The notes under the pieces were generated by a model. The model had not been told where the DNA came from. It did not search any database and worked only from the letters and a program-made list of their open reading frames with translations. 64,000 nt of DNA from Thiobacillus denitrificans (GTDB taxonomy: Bacteria; Pseudomonadota; Gammaproteobacteria; Burkholderiales; Thiobacillaceae). Both the position numbers and the translations under genes were made by a program. Positions 54,800 to 63,249 of this stretch are shown here, piece after piece. The number at the start of each line of letters is the position of its first letter. Position 1 is the stretch's first letter. The stretch spans positions 32,415 to 96,414 of the forward strand of contig NZ_LDUG01000019.1 of assembly GCF_001530125.1 (NCBI RefSeq). The letters are read 5' to 3'.

Positions 54800-55540
54800 T
54801 TAAGCTCCGTGCTCACTCGGCCGCCACAAGGCGCCCTGGCCCTCGACGCGCCCCTGGAAACGGGGATCGAGGCCGATGTAAAAAACGTTGGGGCGGGCGC
54901 CGGATTCGGGCTTGAGCACCTTGATGGCGTCCGCCTCCTTGGCGGCGTCCAGCCTGCGTCGCAGCTCGCCTTTGGGGTCGTTCAGGTCGCCGAAGATGCG
55001 GGCACCGCCGACGCAGGTTTCGACGCAGGCCGGCAGCAGGCCCGCGTCGACCCGGTGCGCACAGAAGGTGCACTTGTCGGCCTTGCCCGTGTCGTGATTG
55101 ATGAACCGGGCGTCGTAAGGGCAGGCCTGAACGCAGTAGGCGCAGCCCACGCAGCGGTAGCCGTCCACCACCACGATGCCGTCATCGCGTTTGAAGGTGG
55201 CGTTTACCGGGCAGACCGGCACGCAGGGCGGATTGTCGCAATGGTTGCACAGACGCGGCAGCACGTAGGTGCCGGCCACGGTTTTGCCGTCCACCTCCTG
55301 CGTGACCGTGTAAGTGGAGACGATAGTGCGGAAGCTGTTCTCCGGCACCGCGTTTTCCATGATGCAACTGACGGTGCAGGCCTGGCAGCCGATGCACTTG
55401 CGTACATCCACCAGCATTGCCCAATGGTGTTTGCCTTCGGCGGCACTGGCGGTGTTCATGGGCAGCGCCACACCGGCGGTGATCGCCGGTAACGCCTGCA
55501 GAAAGGCGCGGCGGGATTGGAAAAGTGTATCGTCGGACAT
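54800..55540 (-). CDS. ttrB: Tetrathionate reductase iron-sulfur subunit TtrB
   Basis: A 246-residue ferredoxin-like subunit. It has a Tat signal with SRRAFLQ (residues 9-15) and several 4Fe-4S motifs: CIGCQACTVSC, CDNPPCVPVCP, CVGCAYCVQACPY, and later CTFC. These give the usual four-cluster wire between TtrC and TtrA. The first gene of the operon, with AAGGAG 7 bases ahead of the ATG. Confidence 0.94.
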   Translation of the reverse strand: MSDDTLFQSRRAFLQALPAITAGVALPMNTASAAEGKHHWAMLVDVRKCIGCQACTVSCIMENAVPENSFRTIVSTYTVTQEVDGKTVAGTYVLPRLCNHCDNPPCVPVCPVNATFKRDDGIVVVDGYRCVGCAYCVQACPYDARFINHDTGKADKCTFCAHRVDAGLLPACVETCVGGARIFGDLNDPKGELRRRLDAAKEADAIKVLKPESGARPNVFYIGLDPRFQGRVEGQGALWRPSEHGA

Positions 55541-55601
55541 GGTCGGACTCCTTATCGAGCGTGCACTTGTAGACTAAGCGCACCAAAACCATGCCGCCAG
55601 T

Positions 55602-55618
55602 GGGTAGATTGCCTACCC
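55602..55618 (-). promoter_or_regulatory. Inverted repeat upstream of ttrB
   Basis: A perfect repeat GGGTAG-N5-CTACCC about 65 bases upstream of the ttrB start. Location and symmetry suit a TtrR operator; no binding consensus is known to me for this organism. Confidence 0.45.
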
Positions 55619-55719
55619 GACTAGGTATTTGTATTTAGCAACCGTTTGAAACATTCGCGCAACTGGCCGGCTCGCCCGGCGTATCTGTGTCGAGCGCCGG
55701 CGGGCGTGCCGGGTACCAT

Positions 55720-56253
55720 TCAATGCTTCGCCGGATGCGGCATCAGCTTGTCGATGTACGCAATCGCCACCGCCGATACGATGAAGGCCATGTGGATGAC
55801 GGTCTGCCACAGCAGGACTTTTTCATCCAGGTTGGGGGCGTTGATGAAGGTCTTCAGCAGGTGGATCGACGAGATGCCGATGATGGCGGTGGCGAGTTTG
55901 ACTTTCAGCACGTTGGCGTTGACGTGCGACAGCCACTCGGGTTCGTCGGGGTGGCCTTCGAGCCTCAAGCGCGAGACGAAGGTTTCATAGCCGCCGATGA
56001 TGACCATGATGAGCAGGTTGGAAATCATCACCACGTCGATCAGGCCCAGCACGATGAGCATGATGGCTTCTTCGGAGAGGGTGAAGGTGCCGACGACGAG
56101 GTGCTCGAGCTCGATCATGAAGTGAAAGACGTAGACCACTTGCGCGGCGATCAGGCCGAGATACAGCGGGACTTGCAGCCAGCGGCTGCCGAACAGGATG
56201 GTGGAAAGAAATTTGCCGCGGGTTTCGATGGGTTGCTTGGTTTCAGGGTTCAT
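55720..56253 (-). CDS. UPF0114 / YqhA family inner-membrane protein
   Basis: A 177-residue protein with about four transmembrane helices (roughly 22-42, 57-80, 105-125, 140-160). Family motifs include [17 protein letters not shown] and [28 protein letters not shown]. The function is unknown. The start at 56253 gives the family N-terminus; the frame is open into the hslU 3' region without features. It is the last gene of hslV-hslU-UPF0114. Confidence 0.92.
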   Translation of the reverse strand: MNPETKQPIETRGKFLSTILFGSRWLQVPLYLGLIAAQVVYVFHFMIELEHLVVGTFTLSEEAIMLIVLGLIDVVMISNLLIMVIIGGYETFVSRLRLEGHPDEPEWLSHVNANVLKVKLATAIIGISSIHLLKTFINAPNLDEKVLLWQTVIHMAFIVSAVAIAYIDKLMPHPAKH

Positions 56254-56302
56254 AAATAGATTTAAAGTGGGAGGACAGAGACGAAACGCTAAAAGCGAAG
56301 GG

Positions 56303-57625
56303 TTACAGGACGTAGCGCGCCAGGTCTTCGCGGGCGGCGAGCGCGGCCAGCCGCGTGGTGACCGCGTCGGCGTCGACCACGTGTTCACCGGTGACGCTGC
56401 CGGCGTCGAAGGAAATCTCCTCCAGCAGCTTTTCCATCACCGTGTGGAGGCGGCGCGCGCCGATGTTTTCGGTGCGCTCGTTGACCTCGAAGGCGATCTC
56501 GGCAAGGCGGCGAATGCCGTCTTCGGTGAATTTGAGGGTGACGCCCTCGGTCGCCAGCAGGGCTTCGTACTGGCGCGTCAGGCAGGCGTCGGTGGCGGTC
56601 AGGATCTGCTCGAAATCTTCCACCGAGAGCGCCTGCAGCTCGACGCGGATCGGCAGCCGCCCCTGCAGCTCGGGGATGAGGTCGGACGGCTTGGACAGGT
56701 GGAACGCGCCGCTGGCGATGAACAGGATGTGGTCGGTTTTCACCATGCCGTACTTGGTCGAGACGGTGGTGCCCTCGATCAGCGGCAACAGGTCGCGCTG
56801 CACGCCCTGGCGCGACACGTCGCTGCCCTGCGCGTCGCTGCGGGTGGCGATCTTGTCGATTTCGTCGAGGAACACGATGCCGTTCTGCTCCACCGCCTCG
56901 AGCGCCTGCTGCTTGGTTTCCTCGTCGTTGATCAGGCGCCCGGCTTCTTCCTCGGTCAGCAGCTTGAACGCTTCGCGCACTTTCAGCTTGCGGGCTTGCC
57001 GGCGGCTTTGCCCGATGTTCTGGAACATGCCCTGCAGCTGCTGCGACAGGTCTTCCATCCCCGGCGGGGTGAAGATTTCCATGCTGGGGCTGACCGCCGC
57101 GACCTCGATCTCGATTTCCTTGTCGTCCAGTGCGCCTTCGCGCAGCATCTTGCGGAAGCGTTGGCGCGCCGCGCCTTCCTCGCGCTGCGGTTCGGACTCG
57201 CCCAGGCCGACGCTGCGCGGCGGCGGCAGCAGCGCGTCGAGGATGCGATCCTCGGCGGCTTCTTCGGCACGGAACTGTACCTTGGACGTGGCCTGTTCGC
57301 GCATCTGCTTGACCGCGGTTTCCATCAGGTCGCGGATGATGGTGTCGACGTCGCGGCCCACATAGCCGACTTCGGTGAACTTGGTCGCCTCGATCTTGAT
57401 GAAGGGCGCGTTGGCGAGCCGCGCCAGGCGCCGCGCGATCTCGGTCTTGCCGACCCCGGTGGGGCCGATCATCAGGATGTTCTTCGGCGTGATTTCCTGT
57501 CGCAGCGGCTCATCGACCTGCTGGCGCCGCCAGCGGTTACGCAGGGCGACCGCGACCGCGCGCTTGGCGGCAGCCTGGCCGACGATGTGTTTGTCGAGTT
57601 CGTGGACGATTTCTTTGGGCGTCAT
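56303..57625 (-). CDS. hslU: ATP-dependent protease ATPase subunit HslU
   Basis: AAA+ unfoldase that feeds substrates to HslV. The 440-residue protein starts [20 protein letters not shown]. Walker A is [15 protein letters not shown], Walker [12 protein letters not shown], and the C-terminus is LARYVL, as required for HslV activation. The I-domain is at about 110-240. It follows hslV across a repeat-filled gap. Confidence 0.97.
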   Translation of the reverse strand: MTPKEIVHELDKHIVGQAAAKRAVAVALRNRWRRQQVDEPLRQEITPKNILMIGPTGVGKTEIARRLARLANAPFIKIEATKFTEVGYVGRDVDTIIRDLMETAVKQMREQATSKVQFRAEEAAEDRILDALLPPPRSVGLGESEPQREEGAARQRFRKMLREGALDDKEIEIEVAAVSPSMEIFTPPGMEDLSQQLQGMFQNIGQSRRQARKLKVREAFKLLTEEEAGRLINDEETKQQALEAVEQNGIVFLDEIDKIATRSDAQGSDVSRQGVQRDLLPLIEGTTVSTKYGMVKTDHILFIASGAFHLSKPSDLIPELQGRLPIRVELQALSVEDFEQILTATDACLTRQYEALLATEGVTLKFTEDGIRRLAEIAFEVNERTENIGARRLHTVMEKLLEEISFDAGSVTGEHVVDADAVTTRLAALAAREDLARYVL

Positions 57626-57639
57626 TTCTAGGGGTCGGG

Positions 57640-57709
57640 ATTCAGGATTCAGGATTCAGGGATCAGGGATCAGGGATCAGGGATCAGGGATCAGGGATCA
57701 GGGATCAGG
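57640..57709. repeat. 7-bp tandem repeat array between hslV and hslU
   Basis: Ten tandem 7-bp units: three ATTCAGG followed by seven GATCAGG. An inverted partner, CCTGAATCCTGACCCC, lies at about 57770-57785 near the end of hslV. It sits just upstream of the hslU ribosome binding site. Tandem arrays of this kind are prone to length change. Confidence 0.92.
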
Positions 57710-57757
57710 GGGCTTTGTCGCTTCGCGGGTTTATTCAAGCAGGCGGCCGGGGGCCGC

Positions 57758-58324
57758 TCATTCCCTGCCCCCTGAATCCTGACCCCTGGCCCCCAGCACC
57801 TCAATCACGTGGTTCTGATTCGAATAAATGCAGATGTCCCCCGCAATGGTGAGGCTCTTTTTGACGATTTCAAGCGGCGGCAGGTCGGTGTTTTCCAGCA
57901 GCGCACGGGCAGCGGACTGGGCGAAGGCGCCGCCGGAGCCGATAGCGGCGATGCCGAGTTCGGGCTCCAGCACGTCGCCGTTGCCGGTGATGATGAGCGA
58001 GTACTCGTGGTCGGCCACCGCCAGCATGGCCTCGAGCCGCCGCAGCATGCGGTCGGTGCGCCAGTCCTTGGCGAGTTCGACCGCGCTCCGGAGCAGATGT
58101 CCCGAGTGCTTGTCGAGCTTGGCCTCGAAGCGCTCGAACAGGGTGAAGGCATCGGCGGTGCCGCCGGCGAATCCGGCCAGGACTTTTTCCTGGTACAGCC
58201 GACGCACCTTGCGCGCGGTGGACTTGATGACGATGTTGCCGAGGGTGACCTGGCCGTCGCCGCCGAGGGCGACGTCGCTGCCCCGTCGAACGGAGAGAAT
58301 GGTGGTGCCGCGATATTGTTCCAT
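57758..58324 (-). CDS. hslV: ATP-dependent protease peptidase subunit HslV
   Basis: Proteasome-like threonine peptidase. The 188-residue precursor has [15 protein letters not shown], with the nucleophile Thr exposed after N-terminal processing. [27 protein letters not shown], and [16 protein letters not shown] are conserved. The C-terminal tail ([10 protein letters not shown]) is longer than usual because it runs into the repeat-rich gap. Confidence 0.96.
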   Translation of the reverse strand: MEQYRGTTILSVRRGSDVALGGDGQVTLGNIVIKSTARKVRRLYQEKVLAGFAGGTADAFTLFERFEAKLDKHSGHLLRSAVELAKDWRTDRMLRRLEAMLAVADHEYSLIITGNGDVLEPELGIAAIGSGGAFAQSAARALLENTDLPPLEIVKKSLTIAGDICIYSNQNHVIEVLGARGQDSGGRE

Positions 58325-58477
58325 GGGCGGGATTATCCTGAAAAAAGGGTTGGCCGCGAAGGCGCAAAGGTGAAGATTGGCGCCGTCTTGCCGCGTCGCG
58401 TCCGGCGGGCAAATCCGACCGCCTGAAATGGATGGGGGCAGGCGATGCCGCAGCCTGATCGATCAGGACGGCCGGGG

Positions 58478-59593
58478 TCAGTCCGGGTGGTGCGGGATGA
58501 GCTGTGCCAACTGATCGATTCCCATGACGCGGAAAAGTTCGTGGATGAGCGCGTTGTGGCCGCGCAGGGTGATGGTCTTGCCGCTGCCCAGACACTGCAT
58601 CAGCACGCTGATGAACTGGCTGACACTGCCGTAATCGACGCGGGTGACCTGCGACAGATCGACCAGCACCTCGTTGTGGGTGGAGGCATAGCTGCCGAGT
58701 TGCTGCAAGGCGCTGTCGTTGGCGGGGGTAATTTCGCCGGTCAGCCGCAGCGCATCGTCCAGTGGTGCGGCGAGTGTTGCCTGCACGACTTCAGCGGCCT
58801 GGACTTCGCTCCAGGAGGGCGGCGATACTTCAAAACGCACCGCGTAGTCGACCGCCAGGTCTTCGAAGTTTGCCTCCTGACCGAGCGTCTGGTAGAGCTC
58901 CAGCAGCAGCAGCCAGTGCACCGCGCGGCTGTGGGTGGCGCGGTTGAGATCCTGCAGCAATGCGGTCAGGGTGTCGACGCCACTGACCTGCAGCTTGCGG
59001 CGGGCCTTGCGCGCGGCGGCGAGGAGCTTGGCGCATTCGTCTGCGCCGGCTTCATCGATCATTGCGATGCGCGAAAAGTCGATCCGCACCGCGGCATTCT
59101 TGGCGGTGGCGGCGACGCCTTCGCGCAGGGTGGCGGCCGCTTTCTTGTCGAGCAGGCCGGGCAGCTCCAGGCTGGCGGTTTGGTCTTGCTGGGATTTGCT
59201 GGGGGCGTTGTTCCCCCCCATGGCTTGCCAGACCGGGGGCGAGGTTTCGAAACGCAGCGCGTAATCCAGCGCCAGCTGATCGAACTCTTTTTCGCGATTC
59301 TGGATGCCGTAGAGGTCGAACAGCATGTGCCAGGCGCGGTGATCGCCCGTGGTCAGAAGATCCTTCAGCAAACGCTCGGCCATGTCGGATTGACCGCTGG
59401 CATAGAGGATGGCCACTTCGTCCACCGGCGACTGCGCCGTGCCGCTGGACTCCTCCACCACGATGCCGCCGGCCCCCATGTCCAGAGTCAACAGGGTTTC
59501 GGTCGGCTGCGATTCGGCGGCAGGCGCGGGCGTCGGCTTGCGCGCGGGGCTGGGTGCCTTGTCCTTGCTTTTTTTGAAAAACGGAAGAGCCAC
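58478..59593 (-). CDS. STAS-domain protein with internal duplication
   Basis: A 371-residue cytoplasmic protein. The N-terminus is Lys/Pro/Ala-rich. Two copies of a helical motif are seen: FDQLALDYALRFETSPPVW (about 104-122) and FEDLAVDYAVRFEVSPPSW (about 242-260). Each precedes or follows a STAS-like segment (AVRIDFSRIAMIDEAGADE near 168; VLVDLSQVTRVDYGSVSQFI near 312). STAS domains act in anti-anti-sigma and phospholipid-transport systems; the partner here is unknown. Its stop is about 150 bases before hslV on the same strand. Confidence 0.8.
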   Translation of the reverse strand: MALPFFKKSKDKAPSPARKPTPAPAAESQPTETLLTLDMGAGGIVVEESSGTAQSPVDEVAILYASGQSDMAERLLKDLLTTGDHRAWHMLFDLYGIQNREKEFDQLALDYALRFETSPPVWQAMGGNNAPSKSQQDQTASLELPGLLDKKAAATLREGVAATAKNAAVRIDFSRIAMIDEAGADECAKLLAAARKARRKLQVSGVDTLTALLQDLNRATHSRAVHWLLLLELYQTLGQEANFEDLAVDYAVRFEVSPPSWSEVQAAEVVQATLAAPLDDALRLTGEITPANDSALQQLGSYASTHNEVLVDLSQVTRVDYGSVSQFISVLMQCLGSGKTITLRGHNALIHELFRVMGIDQLAQLIPHHPD

Positions 59594-59633
59594 TGAATAT
59601 GCGTGCGTCGGATAGGGGGTTCAGTAATGGATA

Positions 59634-60407
59634 CTAGCGTTGTCCCCCGCTTGCAGCAACCCGCAGCGCACGGCCGGCAAGTAGGGCAATGACGGCGAGC
59701 GCGATGACAATCGCGGGCCCGGTCGGCCAGTCGAGCAGCGCGGACGCGGTCAGACCTGCCGCATACGCCAGTGCGCCCACTGCCCAGCCCACCAGCAGGC
59801 CGGGGCGTGCCGACAGATCGCGCACCGCCAGCGCCGGCAGAATCAGGCTGGCGAACACCAGATAAACCCCCACCACTTGCACCGACGCGGTAATCGCCAG
59901 CGCAAACAGCAGATAGAACCCGCGCCCGCCGAGGCGTTCGCCGCGCCAGGCCATGAACGCCAGCAGGATGCTGTAAAGCGCGGCAATCTGCATGGCCTGC
60001 GCGGGCGTGGCCCACAATATCTGCCCGGTGAGCAGCTCGGCCAGGTGCTCGCCGCCGTGCGGGTCGCCCGCCAGCAGCAGCACCGCTGCGCTGGCGGCGA
60101 CCACGAAGGTGGAGCCGATCAGGGCTTCCTGGATCTGCGGCCAGCGCCGTTCGCATCCGGCCAGCAGCGCTGCGCCGACCAGCGCGGCGGTGGCCGCCGC
60201 CAGCTGGGTGGGCCAGCCGTCGGCGGCGAGACCCAGGGCGTGCGCCGCGACCACGCCGAGCACGGCCAGTTGCGCCACCGCCAGGTCGAGAAAGATGATG
60301 CCGCGCGCCAGCACCCGGCGCCCCAGCGGGACGTGGGTGGCCAGCACCAGCAGGCCGACGATGAACGGCCACAGCAGCAGGCCGGGGTCGAGCGCGGCGA
60401 GGTTCAT
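59634..60407 (-). CDS. Zinc/manganese-type ABC transporter permease (ZnuB family)
   Basis: A 257-residue membrane protein with about eight hydrophobic helices. It has RGIIFLDLAVAQLAVLGV and ITASVQVVGVYLVFASLILP, typical ABC-3 (metal) permease segments. The ATG at 60407 overlaps the binding-protein stop as ATGA. The reading frame is open much further upstream, but that part is antisense-frame noise within the binding-protein gene. No ABC ATPase gene (znuC) is in the window. Confidence 0.88.
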   Translation of the reverse strand: MNLAALDPGLLLWPFIVGLLVLATHVPLGRRVLARGIIFLDLAVAQLAVLGVVAAHALGLAADGWPTQLAAATAALVGAALLAGCERRWPQIQEALIGSTFVVAASAAVLLLAGDPHGGEHLAELLTGQILWATPAQAMQIAALYSILLAFMAWRGERLGGRGFYLLFALAITASVQVVGVYLVFASLILPALAVRDLSARPGLLVGWAVGALAYAAGLTASALLDWPTGPAIVIALAVIALLAGRALRVAASGGQR

Positions 60408-61297
60408 GGCGCGGCCTTCAGCAACTGATCGAGGGTGTCGTCGAACAGGCCGAACAAATCCTGCGCGCGATCGTTGCCGCCCACGGTGTAGGGCAGCGCC
60501 AGCGCCGGGATGCCGGTGCGGCTCGCCAGCCAGTCGGCCGGGCGCGGGCTTTGGTAGGCCGCGCGCAGCACCATTTTTGCCGGGGTAGTCTGCAGCTGTG
60601 CTGCCACCCGTGCCAGATGGCTGACCGAGGGCTCGACGCCCGGCTTGGGTTCCAGGAGGGCGACTTCGCGCAGGCCCAGCCAGGCCAGCAGGTAGGAGAA
60701 GGATTTGTGCTGCACCGCCACCGGCATATTTTTCAGCGGTGCGGCGCGGGCTTCCCAGCGCGCGATTGCCGCCTGCCAGCGCGCAGCAAACGTCTGGCCG
60801 CGCGCGCGATGCGCTGCCGCGTTCGCCGGGTCGACCTCGGCCAGCCGCGCCGTTAGCGCCTCGGCGACGCGCAGAATGTTGCGCGGGTCGGTGTGGAGGT
60901 GCGGGTTGCCGGCGGCATGCACGTCGCCGTCGGCGCGGTCGAGCCGCGTCGGCTTTTCCAGCAACGGCACAAACCGGGCCGCCTCGAAATACCCCGGTTT
61001 CCCCGGCAGCACCGCGGCGTTGTTGGCGTTCTGCAGTAGCACCGGCAGCCAGCCGACTTCCAGCTCCGCGCCGGTGCACACGACCAGATTCGCGCGCCGC
61101 ATCTGCGCGATCAGGCTGGGCCGCGCCTCGATGCGGTGCGGATCCTGCATGGCGGTGGTGGCGGAATAGACCTTGACGTCGTCGCCGCCGATTTCCTGTG
61201 CCAGGGCGGCCCACTCCGGCTCGCAGGCGAAGACATTGATGGCGGCATGCGCGTATACGGGCAGCCACAGGATGAGAAAGACCAGCAGTCGTTTCAT
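60404..61297 (-). CDS. Metal ABC transporter substrate-binding protein (ZnuA-like)
   Basis: A 297-residue periplasmic protein with a signal peptide (LLVFLILWLPVYAHA). Cluster A-I features: INVFACEPEWAALAQEIGG, a DPHRIEARPS metal/loop motif, NPHLHTDPRN and VQHKSFSYLLAWLG. His residues in these motifs are likely zinc ligands. The His-rich loop of many ZnuA proteins is short here. It lies 10 bases after the outer-membrane gene and overlaps the permease gene. Confidence 0.88.
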   Translation of the reverse strand: MKRLLVFLILWLPVYAHAAINVFACEPEWAALAQEIGGDDVKVYSATTAMQDPHRIEARPSLIAQMRRANLVVCTGAELEVGWLPVLLQNANNAAVLPGKPGYFEAARFVPLLEKPTRLDRADGDVHAAGNPHLHTDPRNILRVAEALTARLAEVDPANAAAHRARGQTFAARWQAAIARWEARAAPLKNMPVAVQHKSFSYLLAWLGLREVALLEPKPGVEPSVSHLARVAAQLQTTPAKMVLRAAYQSPRPADWLASRTGIPALALPYTVGGNDRAQDLFGLFDDTLDQLLKAAP

Positions 61298-61307
61298 GCG
61301 GTTCTCC

Positions 61308-62642
61308 TCAGAACTTGTGGGCGCCGTGCGCGCCCAGGCTGTGGATGTATTGCACGAACCACTGGTTCTCGCTCACGCTTTCCATCGACTTGTCCTTCGA
61401 GTACTGCAGGCGCAGGCGCGAGAATTCCGACGGCGAGTAATCGAGCATCAGCGAGTGCCGCGACGGCTTGTAGTCGGTCACCGGCAAATGGGCGTTATTC
61501 AAGCCGAAATCGACCGGCCCCGGGTTCAGACGGTCGTAGCGGTAGCCGCTGCGCCAGCGCGGCATGAACTGGTACACGCCCTGGGCGTAGTAGCCCGATT
61601 GTGTGGCTTTGTAATCGCCATCGGAGCCGACGCTGCAGATGCCGCCGTCGCAATGCAGCAGGCCGGATTCCTGGCGGCGGAAATACTCGGTCGCGAATTT
61701 GAAGTGCTGCTCGGAGGCATTGCCGTTGGGCGCCCATTTCCAGACGAAGTCTGCCACCCAGGTTTTGCTTGTGCCCGAGAACAGGGTTTCGACTTTCACG
61801 TCGTTGAGGTCTTCCAGTTCGCTGTCGCGCTCGCTGGCTTTGGTGGCGAGATACGACAGCCCGCCGCGCCAGCTGTTGGAGGCGCCGACGTCGCCGCCGA
61901 GGTGGCCGAACAGGGCATGGCTGCCGATGCCGTTCTTGTTGCGGTCGGTGCCGGGGAAGTTGGCGCCGCGCCCGGCCTCGGCACCGAATTCCATGAACAA
62001 TTCGGTCGGCGCGACCCATTTCAGCTGCACGCCGTCGTTGCCGTAGGCCTCGCCAAACAGCGCGCGGTACATCAGGGTGTTGTCGGCAAAATCCCAGGCG
62101 TGCGGGTGCTGCTCGTTCTGGTAGCCGAGGCCGGAGCGAAAGCGTCCGCCCTTGAGCGAAAAACCGTTGCCGAGGCCGGTGGTCTGGAACCAGGCTTCCT
62201 CAATTTCGGCTGCTTCATCCTGCAAGGCCAAAATGAGGAGGTCCCGGAAGTAGGGATCAACGCTGGCCGACATCACCAGCTCGGTTCCGTCGAGCGAGAA
62301 ACCGCGCGCCGCGTCGGCGCCGTGCCCGCCGGGCAAGAAACCCTCGATGCGGCGCTCGCCGACATCCTTGAGATGCGCATATCGCCCTTGCAGGATGAGC
62401 GAGATATCCGGGTTGAAGCCGGAACGGGCGGGGGCGGCTGCTTGCGCGGTGGGTTCGGCTTTGATCGCAGCGTCGGTGGTTTGGTTTTCGGCCTGTTGCA
62501 GCCTCGCTTCCAGTGCCTGGAGGCGGGCTTCGTAGGCGGATTTCAGTTCCTGCAACTCGGCGCGCAGGGCGTCGAGTTGGGCATCGGCATGAACCGGAAA
62601 GGCGGTCGCGAGCGCGGCCGCCAGCAGGGCGGGTCGTAACAT
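61308..62642 (-). CDS. Outer-membrane beta-barrel protein of a metal uptake cluster
   Basis: A 444-residue protein with a signal peptide (ending FPVHADA) and a short coiled coil (about 24-55, ELQELKSAYEARLQALEARL region). The rest is a barrel-like domain with alternating aromatic strands that ends in a typical porin-type terminal region. There is no plug domain or TonB box, so it is a porin-like channel rather than a classical receptor. Related proteins next to znu genes are annotated as zinc-regulated outer-membrane proteins. Metal specificity is inferred from neighbours. Confidence 0.8.
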   Translation of the reverse strand: MLRPALLAAALATAFPVHADAQLDALRAELQELKSAYEARLQALEARLQQAENQTTDAAIKAEPTAQAAAPARSGFNPDISLILQGRYAHLKDVGERRIEGFLPGGHGADAARGFSLDGTELVMSASVDPYFRDLLILALQDEAAEIEEAWFQTTGLGNGFSLKGGRFRSGLGYQNEQHPHAWDFADNTLMYRALFGEAYGNDGVQLKWVAPTELFMEFGAEAGRGANFPGTDRNKNGIGSHALFGHLGGDVGASNSWRGGLSYLATKASERDSELEDLNDVKVETLFSGTSKTWVADFVWKWAPNGNASEQHFKFATEYFRRQESGLLHCDGGICSVGSDGDYKATQSGYYAQGVYQFMPRWRSGYRYDRLNPGPVDFGLNNAHLPVTDYKPSRHSLMLDYSPSEFSRLRLQYSKDKSMESVSENQWFVQYIHSLGAHGAHKF

Positions 62643-62711
62643 GGTTGAGCTCCATCAAAAACGAGAACGCGGTCGGCAGGCCTCGCGGCAGCCGACAGTC
62701 AGGTCCGGATT

Positions 62712-63002
62712 TCAGATGGTGGCAGGCGGGGCGCGGGCTTGCGCGTGGTTGAAACAGGCGGTGACGAGCGGCAGCGCCGCAGCCGGCAACTCGGTGTGGC
62801 AGGCGGTTTCGATGGGCAGGCTGAACACGGTTGCCGGCGCGGCGCTGCCGAGGTTGGCCTGGGCGACGCAGACTTCGCAGACCTTGTCGGGCAGTGCGCC
62901 ATCGTGCCTGTCCAGATGGCTGACCGCGTGCGCGAACGCCGCCGCCTGACCGAACAGCAGGGTCAGTGCAAACAGCCAGGCAAGCAGACGGCGCGGCAAC
63001 AT
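62712..63002 (-). CDS. Small exported DUF2946-like protein
   Basis: A 96-residue protein with a signal peptide (LAWLFALTLLFGQAAAFAHA). A conserved HLDRHDGAL region and a Cys pair in VCEVCVAQANLGSA could bind metal. Such proteins are often next to zinc or copper transport genes. The start at 63002 gives the signal peptide; the gene lies 70 bases before the outer-membrane gene on the same strand. Confidence 0.7.
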   Translation of the reverse strand: MLPRRLLAWLFALTLLFGQAAAFAHAVSHLDRHDGALPDKVCEVCVAQANLGSAAPATVFSLPIETACHTELPAAALPLVTACFNHAQARAPPATI

Positions 63003-63012
63003 GGGGCGCATT

Positions 63013-63249
63013 TTACACGCGCGGCTCGACCGGCGGTACCGGGTCGTAGCCGTGGTCGCAGCCGGGGCGGCAGCGGCCGATGCGCTTGGCGGCGAGCCAG
63101 CTGCCCTTGAGTGCACCGTGTTTTTCGATGGCTTCCTTGCCGTATTCCGAGCAGGTCGGCAGGTAGCGGCACTGCCGTCCCAGCCAGGGCGAGAGCGCCA
63201 GCTGATACGCGCGGATCAGGCCGACGAGGAGTTTTTGCGCAAGATTCAT
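63013..63249 (-). CDS. yidD: Membrane protein insertion efficiency factor YidD
   Basis: A 78-residue protein with [20 protein letters not shown] and [19 protein letters not shown], followed by [24 protein letters not shown]. YidD assists YidC-dependent membrane insertion. It normally lies in rpmH-rnpA-yidD-yidC. Here it is embedded in a metal-transport cluster, overlapping the GTPase gene by 4 bases (ATGA). Confidence 0.95.
   Translation of the reverse strand: MNLAQKLLVGLIRAYQLALSPWLGRQCRYLPTCSEYGKEAIEKHGALKGSWLAAKRIGRCRPGCDHGYDPVPPVEPRV

Noticed and set aside
57640-57709. Tandem array considered as a CRISPR
   Set aside because: Units are 7 bp and directly adjacent with no spacers; no cas genes are nearby.
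59634-61268. A 544-codon frame suggesting one long permease
   Set aside because: Only the last 257 codons are a permease; the first part lies out of frame over the ZnuA-like gene. The ATG at 60407 overlaps the upstream stop as ATGA.
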